This document shows, in pieces, positions 7,762 through 12,741 of a stretch of DNA of 20,460 bases. The position numbers and the translations under genes were made by a program. The stretch covers positions 1 to 20,460 of IMG/VR virus record IMGVR_UViG_3300006805_000209, one strand, 5' to 3'. The stretch's first letter is position 1. Every line of letters starts with the position of its first letter. The notes under the pieces were generated by a model. That model saw only the letters and a list, made by a program, of their open reading frames with translations. It did no database searches and was not told where the DNA came from. Source of the DNA: a virus.

Positions 7762-8245
7762 TCCGAATCTCCGTTACGTTACCATTGGTGTTCAGGTCTA
7801 CCCGTGAAGCGATTAGCACAGCCTCTCCCGGTGTCTTACCGGCAAGCATTGCTCCAAGGGCGATGTCCCCACCAGAGCCTGTGGCCATCGTCTTACGGAC
7901 CTCAAGGACGCTCTCGGCGTAACCAGCCATGAACACCCGGCCTTGCTCCGTAAGGATAAGAGCGTGGGTCTCCGATGGGTGTGGGGCTTCGTCTCCGAAG
8001 TCCTCCTCTGGGTTGTACACGTTCGTTCTTAGGAACACACTATCCCCTACATAGGACTCGCTGATGTACTCCAAGAGGCTTTGCATATGGACAAAAGCCC
8101 CAGAGCAACCTACCAGTAGGGTCTCCCCTGCCTTCTCTACAAAGAGCTTGACGATCTTGTCATCATCCTCTTTGAGAATACGGTCACCCATGACCAGACG
8201 ACCGTCTGCTGCCATAGCCTTACCATCTGTTGCAATTGTAGTCAT
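7754..8245 (-). CDS. HslV-like Ntn-hydrolase (proteasome-type peptidase)
   Basis: The product has 163 residues from the ATG at 8245-8243, preceded by GAGGG at 10 bases. A ten-residue upstream extension is possible but would bury the nucleophile. The N-terminus MTTIATDGK gives a Thr after Met removal, as in HslV. AADGR supplies the Asp equivalent to HslV Asp17, DDDKIVKLF matches the Lys33 region, and TGSGGDIALGAM near residues 121-132 matches the GSGG segment with the catalytic Ser. HslV itself has about 175 residues. No HslU partner is seen nearby. It is the first gene of the leftward virion block, so a role in head maturation or in degrading host proteins is possible but unproven. Confidence 0.85.
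   Translation of the reverse strand: MTTIATDGKAMAADGRLVMGDRILKEDDDKIVKLFVEKAGETLLVGCSGAFVHMQSLLEYISESYVGDSVFLRTNVYNPEEDFGDEAPHPSETHALILTEQGRVFMAGYAESVLEVRKTMATGSGGDIALGAMLAGKTPGEAVLIASRVDLNTNGNVTEIRIA
8025..8036. repeat. Dispersed palindromic site, GTTCTTAGGAAC (11/12)
   Basis: One change from GTTCTYRAGAAC. It lies inside the HslV-like gene in a different codon phase from the other copies (codons TTC CTA AGA ACG). Confidence 0.55.
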
Positions 8246-8395
8246 ACGGTCATATCCCTCAATCATTGAGCACAAGGGTGCAGGTGTATCGAAATAAGTG
8301 GTATAAGCTTGGAGCGACCTATCGGGAGCGACAAGTACAGCTATCCCCTCTTACTTAATACAATCTATCTTGTTCGTTTGATTCTTTATAGTGTT

Positions 8396-8424
8396 CTTGT
8401 TTCTTTACAAATCTAAAGAACAAG
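8396..8424. repeat. Inverted repeat at the start of the leftward transcript
   Basis: CTTGTTTCTTTA (8396-8407) mirrors TAAAGAACAAG (8414-8424) with one bulged base and a 6-base loop. It covers about +1 to +25 of the transcript from the 8428-8456 promoter. It could be an operator or a 5' stabilising hairpin. It contains GTTCTT and AAGAAC half-sites of the dispersed palindrome. Confidence 0.6.
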
Positions 8425-8427
8425 TAG

Positions 8428-8456
8428 ATTTTATCATATTTTGGGTCAAAAGTCAA
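8428..8456 (-). promoter_or_regulatory. Sigma70-type promoter of the leftward virion block
   Basis: On the minus strand TTGACT (8456-8451), a 17-base spacer, and TAAAAT (8433-8428). Each hexamer has one mismatch to consensus. It gives a leader of about 175 bases before the HslV-like gene. Confidence 0.8.
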
Positions 8457-8606
8457 GTGGTCACTTCGTTCCCAAGAGGATGTCTTCAACATCCTTAGCT
8501 ACCCCCGAGTCATCATAATTTCTCAGAGATAATTTCAGGGTGCAGTGCATACAAGCTCTAACCCCCTACCCCCGGCATGGGCCTTCCTTTACAGGCATGT
8601 CACGTG

Positions 8607-8620
8607 AGTGAGTACTCACT
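8607..8620. repeat. 14-bp perfect palindrome AGTGAGTACTCACT
   Basis: The palindrome is self-complementary over all 14 bases. A near copy, AGTGAGTACTTACA, lies at 8729-8742, about 120 bases away. The pair flanks the AT-rich repeat cluster, which suggests binding sites for one dimeric protein. Confidence 0.65.
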
Positions 8621-8636
8621 TACCCTGAAACCCCGT

Positions 8637-8648
8637 GTTCTTAAGAAC
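8637..8648. repeat. Dispersed palindromic site, GTTCTTAAGAAC (12/12, perfect palindrome)
   Basis: The only copy with a fully self-complementary centre; with flanks it reads TGTTCTTAAGAACA, 14 bases. It is intergenic and immediately precedes the TTACAC repeat cluster. Confidence 0.85.
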
Positions 8649-8651
8649 ATG

Positions 8652-8718
8652 TTACACTATAACATTACACATACAACGTTATAACATTACACTACATTCC
8701 CGATCAGTATACATTCCC
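8652..8718. repeat. AT-rich direct-repeat cluster (candidate origin or operator)
   Basis: TATAACATTACAC occurs at 8658-8670 and 8680-8692, 22 bases apart, that is two helical turns. TTACAC also occurs at 8652-8657. TACATTCCC then occurs twice, near 8692-8701 and 8709-8717. Helically phased short direct repeats in an AT-rich intergenic region resemble iterons or tandem operators. No initiator gene is seen nearby. Confidence 0.55.
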
Positions 8719-8728
8719 AGACAATGTT

Positions 8729-8742
8729 AGTGAGTACTTACA
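8729..8742. repeat. Second copy of the AGTGAGTACT palindrome
   Basis: AGTGAGTACTTACA differs from the 8607-8620 palindrome at two positions near its right end. Confidence 0.5.
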
Positions 8743-8972
8743 TACAGTATTGGCTCTGTCAGTGCCGCCAATGGTAAGTAGTACCTAAGTTATTGATTTT
8801 ATTGGGTACTGTTATCTATAGTGTTTTGTCCGGCTCTTCTTTCCTTATAGTATAAGGTAAAGGTACTGTCCTTCTGTCCAGTAGTATTCCTGTTTTAGAT
8901 AGGGTTTAATGGCGCTTCTCCAGTGACGAATTGGGGAGGCAGCAAGCTCTTTAGACCTGTAGTGTTAGGTAC

Positions 8973-9001
8973 TTGACAAGGGTTGGTTATTGGGGTTTAA
9001 T
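8973..9001 (+). promoter_or_regulatory. Rightward sigma70 promoter
   Basis: TTGACA (8973-8978), 17-base spacer, TTTAAT (8996-9001). One mismatch in the -10 box. Start is expected near 9008, giving about 700 bases of leader before the first gene at 9703. Confidence 0.8.
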
Positions 9002-9017
9002 GGCCACCTCGTTGCAA

Positions 9018-9075
9018 GGGTAGTTAGGCAGTGGGATGTACACTTTAAACCATCGTATAAATGGTTTAACTACCC
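9018..9075 (+). other. Nested stem-loop just after the rightward promoter
   Basis: GGGTAG (9018-9023) pairs with CTACCC (9070-9075) and encloses TTAAACCAT (9045-9053) pairing with ATGGTTTAA (9061-9069) over a 7-base loop. It would form about 10-15 bases into the transcript from 8973. No T-run follows, so it is not an intrinsic terminator. Confidence 0.55.
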
Positions 9076-9148
9076 TAAAGAGAAGCGTATCCATCTAGTC
9101 GTGGGCAAACGGTCTTGAGCAACATAGAGTCAACAACCTAACACGGGG

Positions 9149-9177
9149 TTGACAAGCGCTAAAGGTTCCGGCAGAAT
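9149..9177 (+). promoter_or_regulatory. Possible second rightward promoter
   Basis: TTGACA (9149-9154), 17-base spacer, CAGAAT (9172-9177, 4 of 6). The surrounding word GGGGTTGACAA also occurs at the third candidate. It overlaps predicted RNA stems, so the match may be incidental. Confidence 0.45.
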
Positions 9178-9244
9178 GGGAACCTCAATGGAAGCCAGAA
9201 CAACGGCGGAGACGGTGGAAGCCCGGTCCCCCTTAGGCAAGGGG

Positions 9245-9273
9245 TTGACAACGAGTTGGCCTTCAAGTAAAGT
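9245..9273 (+). promoter_or_regulatory. Possible third rightward promoter
   Basis: TTGACA (9245-9250), 17-base spacer, TAAAGT (9268-9273, 4 of 6). It shares GGGGTTGACAA with the 9149 candidate. Confidence 0.45.
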
Positions 9274-9633
9274 TGTGGTGTGGTCGGGCAGGATGCCCGG
9301 TCTCGATTGTAACAGTGTAGGATGTTTTAAGATGGTAGTAGTCTGCCTGAAGCCTGAACCATAACAGGTCGCTGGGAGCCCGCCGCGTAACCAAAGGGGG
9401 TAGGGGTAGAAAGGCGGTTCTTTGCCTGCATACTTTGTCTACAGTCCCAAGCAAGCTGTTTTTGCTTGGTTCCCGAAAGGGTAATTCTGTAGGAACGTAA
9501 GGTGTAAGCTAGGGAACAACATTCTACTAGAGTGTCCGGGGTCATAGCCGGGTATGCTCTAGCAGGTGCGCCAGATAAATCCCCGGCCTTTGTGCCTATC
9601 AGGACTGGCAATCCGCAATGATAGGTACAAGGG

Positions 9634-9671
9634 AAGCGCATTCCTAAGAACGTTTGTTCTTGAGTGTGCTT
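9634..9671 (+). other. Hairpin built on a dispersed palindrome, before the first rightward gene
   Basis: Bases 9634-9643 pair with 9662-9671 (two G-U pairs), then after a CT bulge AAGAAC (9646-9651) pairs with GTTCTT (9656-9661) over loop GTTT. Each arm holds a copy or partial copy of the dispersed palindrome (ATTCCTAAGAAC at 9640-9651, 10/12). It ends in GTGCTTCAC (first base 9666), shared with the hairpin at 10182. It lies 32 bases before the first start codon. Confidence 0.6.
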
Positions 9672-9702
9672 CACCTTGTAAACCCACGAAGAGAGCGCCA
9701 TC

Positions 9703-9864
9703 ATGGCTAAGAAACAAAGCACTATCGGTACAATGATGAGTCTTGAACTGTCACGTCACACCATGCGCCAGAATGCCAATGCGCGTAGTGTTGAAATCCG
9801 CAAGGTGAAGCGTGCTGCCAAGGCGCGTGCCAAGGCTATTGGCTCGGTTTGGGATGACGAGTAA
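9703..9864 (+). CDS. Small basic hypothetical protein, 53 aa
   Basis: It reads MAKKQSTIGTMMSLELSRHT at the start, then an Arg/Lys/Ala-rich helix (VEIRKVKRAAKARAKAIG) and an acidic end, WDDE. It is too short for family assignment. The strongly basic helix could bind nucleic acid. It is the first gene of the rightward block; the stop overlaps the next start (TAATG). The ribosome site is weak (AGAGAG about 9 bases upstream). I do not recognise it. Confidence 0.65.
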   Translation: MAKKQSTIGTMMSLELSRHTMRQNANARSVEIRKVKRAAKARAKAIGSVWDDE

Positions 9865-10022
9865 TGAAACCCGACACGTACTTCATAGCCGCACTTGTTT
9901 GTGCTGTTGAGGGTGCAAGCGCGACAGCCACCACTGTCTGCGCTGTCGTTATGACAATCCTGTATATCTGGAGTGACAGACGTGCAAATATCTCTAGTAA
10001 TGCTACTGCTGGCTCTGAATAG
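9864..10022 (+). CDS. Small membrane protein, 52 aa
   Basis: The protein begins MKPDTYFIAALVCAVEGASA and continues with a second hydrophobic run, VCAVVMTILYIW, then a polar tail with SDRR. It has one long or two short membrane segments with a positively charged cytoplasmic-type end. The start overlaps the previous stop. Function is unknown; small early membrane proteins of phages often act in superinfection exclusion or lysis, but nothing here decides it. Confidence 0.6.
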   Translation: MKPDTYFIAALVCAVEGASATATTVCAVVMTILYIWSDRRANISSNATAGSE

Positions 10023-10179
10023 CCAAGCCCTTCCGCCTGACGTAGAGGCTGAGTGTGACGACCACGTTGCTGCCCTTCGCACCATTAAAGGGCACGACGT
10101 GGTTTTTTCGTGTGAGGATAACGTGTGGTTGTCGTGGTCACAATGGGCCAACTATGGAGAAACTACACCTGCACACTGA
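9982..10179 (+). CDS. Small exported protein, 65 aa, overlapping the previous gene
   Basis: I chose the GTG at 9982 because TGGAG lies 8 bases upstream, inside the previous gene. It overlaps that gene by 41 bases in another frame. The N-terminus, MQISLVMLLLALNSQALPPD, looks like a signal peptide with possible cleavage near residue 15. The rest is polar with two Cys residues (in EAECDDH and FSCEDN) that could form a disulphide in the periplasm. I do not recognise the family. Arrangement with an embedded start recalls Rz/Rz1 pairs, but there is no lipobox and the upstream protein is not Rz-like. Confidence 0.55.
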   Translation: MQISLVMLLLALNSQALPPDVEAECDDHVAALRTIKGHDVVFSCEDNVWLSWSQWANYGETTPAH

Positions 10180-10181
10180 GC

Positions 10182-10225
10182 TTGATTAACCAAGCATGTT
10201 CTTAGGAACGTGCTTCACTAATCAA
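10182..10225. repeat. 44-base interrupted inverted repeat with a dispersed palindrome at its centre
   Basis: TTGATTA (10182-10188) pairs with TAATCAA (10219-10225). Inside, after a symmetric ACC/CAC mismatch, AAGCATGTTCTT pairs with AGGAACGTGCTT (12 bp, two G-U). The centre is GTTCTTAGGAAC (10198-10209, 11/12). It sits between the exported-protein gene and the 171-aa gene. It could be an RNase III-type processing hairpin, an attenuator or an operator; no T-run follows. Confidence 0.75.
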
Positions 10226-10248
10226 CCACAGTCCCGGAGACTGCTATT

Positions 10249-10764
10249 ATGTCGTACAATAACCTCGGTGTTGCCCTGTCTGCTCTGGTTGTCCTGCCTA
10301 ACCGTGAGGACGTGCTCAAGACAGACCTCATGCTTCACGACGCTGGCGCTGCTTTGAAGGAGAAGGGCGTGGATCAGTTCAAGATGCACCTGCTGATGAC
10401 CTTACAGGCTGAAGATGTTAGCCAGTACTTTGACACCTATGCGGCAGACTTCAAGAAGCTGTCCGGTGAGAAGGCTATGCCGACGCACTTCCGTACCAAC
10501 AAGTGTGTCCTGCTTGCCTGCGAGAAGCTCGGAATCCCTGTGCTTGATGCTGCTGGCTTGCCTCGTGGCAAGTCTGAGCTGGACAAGGCAATTGCTGAAG
10601 CCAAGAACCCAAAGACCCCACTGGAGAAGGCACTGGATGCACTTGGTCGCATGGCCAAGGCAAGTGATGAGTGTACGCAGGCTGAGCTTGACGTGCTTAT
10701 CAACGCTGTGTCTGAGAGCTTCCCCCAGTTGGTTGTGGTCAGCCGTACAGCGGCTGCTGCCTGA
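10249..10764 (+). CDS. Hypothetical 171-aa helical protein
   Basis: ATG is preceded by GGAG at 9 bases. The protein is soluble, mostly helical, with charged Ala/Leu/Lys-rich segments (ELDKAIAEAKNPKTPLEKAL) and an Ala-rich C-terminus. No known motif is visible. It follows the 44-base inverted repeat and precedes a gene for an exported protein with a 10-base gap. I do not recognise it. Context within the early rightward block, before the VWA/AAA+ pair, suggests an accessory role. Confidence 0.75.
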   Translation: MSYNNLGVALSALVVLPNREDVLKTDLMLHDAGAALKEKGVDQFKMHLLMTLQAEDVSQYFDTYAADFKKLSGEKAMPTHFRTNKCVLLACEKLGIPVLDAAGLPRGKSELDKAIAEAKNPKTPLEKALDALGRMAKASDECTQAELDVLINAVSESFPQLVVVSRTAAAA

Positions 10765-10774
10765 GAGGTGAGCC

Positions 10775-11059
10775 ATGAGCAAGACAGGTATCCTGACACT
10801 AGGTGTCCTGTTAGGGCTGGCACTGGGTACATTCATCCAGTGCAGTCCTGATACCCCGTCCCTTGCCGCTCTTAGGAACGGCGAGGGCACTTACTTTGAT
10901 GTGCCTGAGTTCAAGCACGACATGGTGTTGGCTGCGTACTGTGATACAGTACCGGCTGACGCCTATGTGCATGGCTCTGTGCTGTCCACTAACACAGGCT
11001 ACACGTTCCAGTACCGCTCATGCGGTGAGGCTCGGGCAATGGGAGTAATACCTAAGTGA
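10775..11059 (+). CDS. Small exported or membrane-anchored protein, 94 aa
   Basis: The N-terminus MSKTGILTLGVLLGLALGTF is a signal-anchor or signal peptide, followed by IQC. The Cys has Gln at -1, which is not a proper lipobox, so lipoprotein status is doubtful. The mature part holds three more Cys or charged positions and no known domain. AGAGG lies 6-8 bases upstream of the ATG, and the stop overlaps the GTG start of the VWA gene. A degenerate dispersed site (10868-10879) lies in codons for ALRN. Function unknown; periplasmic side exposure is inferred. Confidence 0.7.
   Translation: MSKTGILTLGVLLGLALGTFIQCSPDTPSLAALRNGEGTYFDVPEFKHDMVLAAYCDTVPADAYVHGSVLSTNTGYTFQYRSCGEARAMGVIPK
10868..10879. 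repeat. Degenerate dispersed site, GCTCTTAGGAAC (10/12)
   Basis: Two changes from consensus, in codons for ALRN of the 94-aa exported protein, in the common codon phase. Confidence 0.4.
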
Positions 11060-12726
11060 GTACACCAGATAAGCTGGACCTTACTACCTTCTTTCGCTCT
11101 ACTACCAGCCAGTTGCTTGACTTGGGTCAGGCTGCACTTGGCAAGGCAGGGCGTGTTAAACCTTTCGACTGGAGCAAAGGCTCCCTCGTTCACGTTGATG
11201 GCAATACGTTGAACGTTGCCCGTATCAAACAAGATGCAAGTCCTGAGACTAAGGCACAGTTGCGCCGCCAGATATACCTTGGTGCTGAGTCCATCATCGA
11301 GCGTGGCGACAAGACTATCGACGTTCTCAAGAACGCCGAGGTCAAGAGCATCGCTCGTGTGTTGGATAGTGGCCGGCTGCGTAACGTACTCACTGACAAG
11401 TACGCTGGAGACAAGCTGCTCTTTGCCACTGAGGCATCTGATGCAGTACCCATGCTACAGACAGCGCATCCCGCAGAGGCAATCACTAACCTGCTGGCCA
11501 TGAACCGTAGCCTGAGCTTGGATACGTCCAGTGCCCTTGCTATGGCACAGTTGATGGCAGAGCGTGAGGATGTGCGTGAGCTGTGGACCAAGCTGCAAGA
11601 CGAGGGTATCTTAGCTGACGCTCTCAAGATGAGGACAAAGCAAGAGGCCGTTGACTTGGCAGAGCGCCTGCTTAAGTTCTTCAAGGACAATGATGTTGAG
11701 CCACCACCTGAGGAACAACCTTCTGGTGGTGGTGGTGGAGACGGTGATGCCGAGGGCGATGAAGGCCAGCCTAAGGATGGCGGTGATGGCTCTGAGCGTG
11801 GTGATAACGCAGGCTTTGGTAAGGACGGCAGCCCCTCATATGAGAACATCGGTGGCGTTCTCAAGAACGAGCTTGATGACCCCGGCAGACAGCCTGAGGT
11901 AGCAGAGTCTGGTGTTGAGCCAACTGATGTTATCATCTGGGACTACACAGCCATACCCAATGCCAACACCCATGCCGAGCAACGTATCCAACGGTACGTC
12001 GATGACAATGATCGGCTTGGGCATGAGCTTTCCCGTCTGCTGCAAGTGCGTAGTGCCTCACGGTATGAGCATCTGCAAAAGCGTGGCAAGGTTAGCCAGT
12101 CTCACATACACCGTGTTGCCTTGCCTACGATGGGTAGTGGTAGCTGGAATGCCAGTGTGTTCAAGAAGAAGAAGGTGTCTGACTGCCTTGACACAGCGGT
12201 AACCCTGCTGGTTGACTGCTCTGGTTCCATGTCTGGTGAGAAGTACTACGCTGCCAGTGCCAGCGCCGTTATCATGGGCAACGCCCTTGATGTAGTGCAC
12301 GTACCCTTCGAGGTGCTTGGGTTCACTGACTCAAGCTACAACGCTGTTATCCCTGTGTTCAAGACGTTCAGCTCGGGCTGGTCGCCCTTGAATTGTGTCG
12401 CTGGTTTTGGTAAGATGGAGTACCACCTGAATGCCAACCCGGACAGCGTGGCTGTGCAGGTAGCATCGGAGCGCTTGAAGATGAGGAAGAACAAGCGCAA
12501 GGTGTTGATCGTCCTGTCGGATGGTATGCCGTCATCGTTCCTACGGGATGGTGCTGGCTCTCTGAAGGCAGCGGTACGCCATGCCACGGAGAGTGGTGTT
12601 GAGGTGTACGGTATTGGCATCAACTCTGAGGCGGTGCGCCAGTTCTACAAGCAATGCACTGTCGTCAATGACTACTCCAAGCTGAGCGCAACCCTGCTCT
12701 CTGTGCTTGACAATCAACTTTCTTGA
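11056..12726 (+). CDS. CobT-like VWA domain protein
   Basis: The product has 556 residues from a GTG that overlaps the previous stop (AAGTGA), with GGGAG 10 bases upstream. Residues 1-210 are helical. Residues 214-258 form a Gly/Asp/Glu-rich flexible linker, as in cobaltochelatase CobT relatives. The VWA domain follows with a MIDAS motif DCSGSMSG at 387-394, and VLIVLSDGMPS with Asp489. Such proteins bind Mg2+ at the MIDAS site and pair with a MoxR/CobS AAA+ ATPase, encoded next door 15 bases downstream. Similar VWA/AAA+ pairs occur in N4-like and other phages with unclear function; cobalamin synthesis is unlikely here. It carries two exact copies of the dispersed palindrome, each encoding VLKN. 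Confidence 0.9.
   Translation: MSTPDKLDLTTFFRSTTSQLLDLGQAALGKAGRVKPFDWSKGSLVHVDGNTLNVARIKQDASPETKAQLRRQIYLGAESIIERGDKTIDVLKNAEVKSIARVLDSGRLRNVLTDKYAGDKLLFATEASDAVPMLQTAHPAEAITNLLAMNRSLSLDTSSALAMAQLMAEREDVRELWTKLQDEGILADALKMRTKQEAVDLAERLLKFFKDNDVEPPPEEQPSGGGGGDGDAEGDEGQPKDGGDGSERGDNAGFGKDGSPSYENIGGVLKNELDDPGRQPEVAESGVEPTDVIIWDYTAIPNANTHAEQRIQRYVDDNDRLGHELSRLLQVRSASRYEHLQKRGKVSQSHIHRVALPTMGSGSWNASVFKKKKVSDCLDTAVTLLVDCSGSMSGEKYYAASASAVIMGNALDVVHVPFEVLGFTDSSYNAVIPVFKTFSSGWSPLNCVAGFGKMEYHLNANPDSVAVQVASERLKMRKNKRKVLIVLSDGMPSSFLRDGAGSLKAAVRHATESGVEVYGIGINSEAVRQFYKQCTVVNDYSKLSATLLSVLDNQLS
11323..11334. repeat. Dispersed palindromic site, GTTCTCAAGAAC (12/12)
   Basis: Exact match, in frame as VLKN (residues 90-93) of the VWA protein. 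Confidence 0.85.
11857..11868. repeat. Dispersed palindromic site, GTTCTCAAGAAC (12/12)
   Basis: Exact match, in frame as VLKN (residues 268-271) of the VWA protein, 534 bases after the previous copy. Confidence 0.85.
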
Positions 12727-12741
12727 TAGGAGAACTACCCC

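Larger units (their letters stand above)
9129..9633 (+). ncRNA. Candidate structured RNA or long structured leader
   Basis: No supported ORF, but many strong stems in order: GTCAAC/GTTGAC (9129-9153); AGGTTCC/GGAACCT (9163-9185); CCCCTT/AAGGGG (9229-9244); CGGGCA/TGCCCG (9285-9299); CCGCC/GGCGG (9380-9417); CTACAG/CTGTAG (9439-9492) enclosing an 8-bp hairpin CCAAGCAA/TTGCTTGG and a CCC-GAAA-GGG tetraloop; CTAGAG/CTCTAG (9527-9562); and a 15-bp stem at 9587-9601/9619-9633. The multiloop with two hairpins inside a closing helix is typical of functional RNA. I could not match it to tmRNA, RNase P RNA or a group I intron. Large phage RNAs such as GOLLD or ROOL are conceivable, but I see no specific signature. 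Strand and ends are inferred. Confidence 0.4.
8246..9702. other. Divergent non-coding hub between leftward and rightward blocks
   Basis: About 1.45 kb with no convincing protein gene. It holds the leftward promoter, rightward TTGACA promoters, an AT-rich direct-repeat cluster, two AGTGAGTACT palindromes, several stem-loops and two or three copies of the dispersed palindrome. The direct repeat GGAGCGAC occurs twice within 8311-8332. GGGTTTAATGGC occurs at 8902-8913 and again at 8993-9004, the second as the -10 of a promoter. A hairpin at 8477-8495 (AGGATGT/ACATCCT) lacks a T-tract. Likely functions are early gene control and perhaps a replication origin; both are inferred. Confidence 0.7.

Noticed and set aside
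8477-8495. Hairpin AGGATGT/ACATCCT as a terminator
   Set aside because: No T-run follows on either strand; kept only as a structural note.
9149-9364. Plus-strand ORF of 71 codons in the hub
   Set aside because: It starts with TTG inside a promoter-like TTGACA box, has no ribosome site, and the region is better explained by RNA stems or promoters.
8973-9633. tmRNA, RNase P RNA or group I intron in the hub
   Set aside because: I looked for their conserved core words and did not find them; the region is left as an unclassified structured candidate.
9327-9722. Minus-strand ORF of 131 codons over the non-coding hub
   Set aside because: It overlaps the structured region and the start of the first rightward gene, lacks a ribosome site and shows no recognisable sequence.
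9756-10151. Minus-strand ORF of 131 codons
   Set aside because: Antisense to three small rightward genes that have coupled starts or a proper ribosome site.
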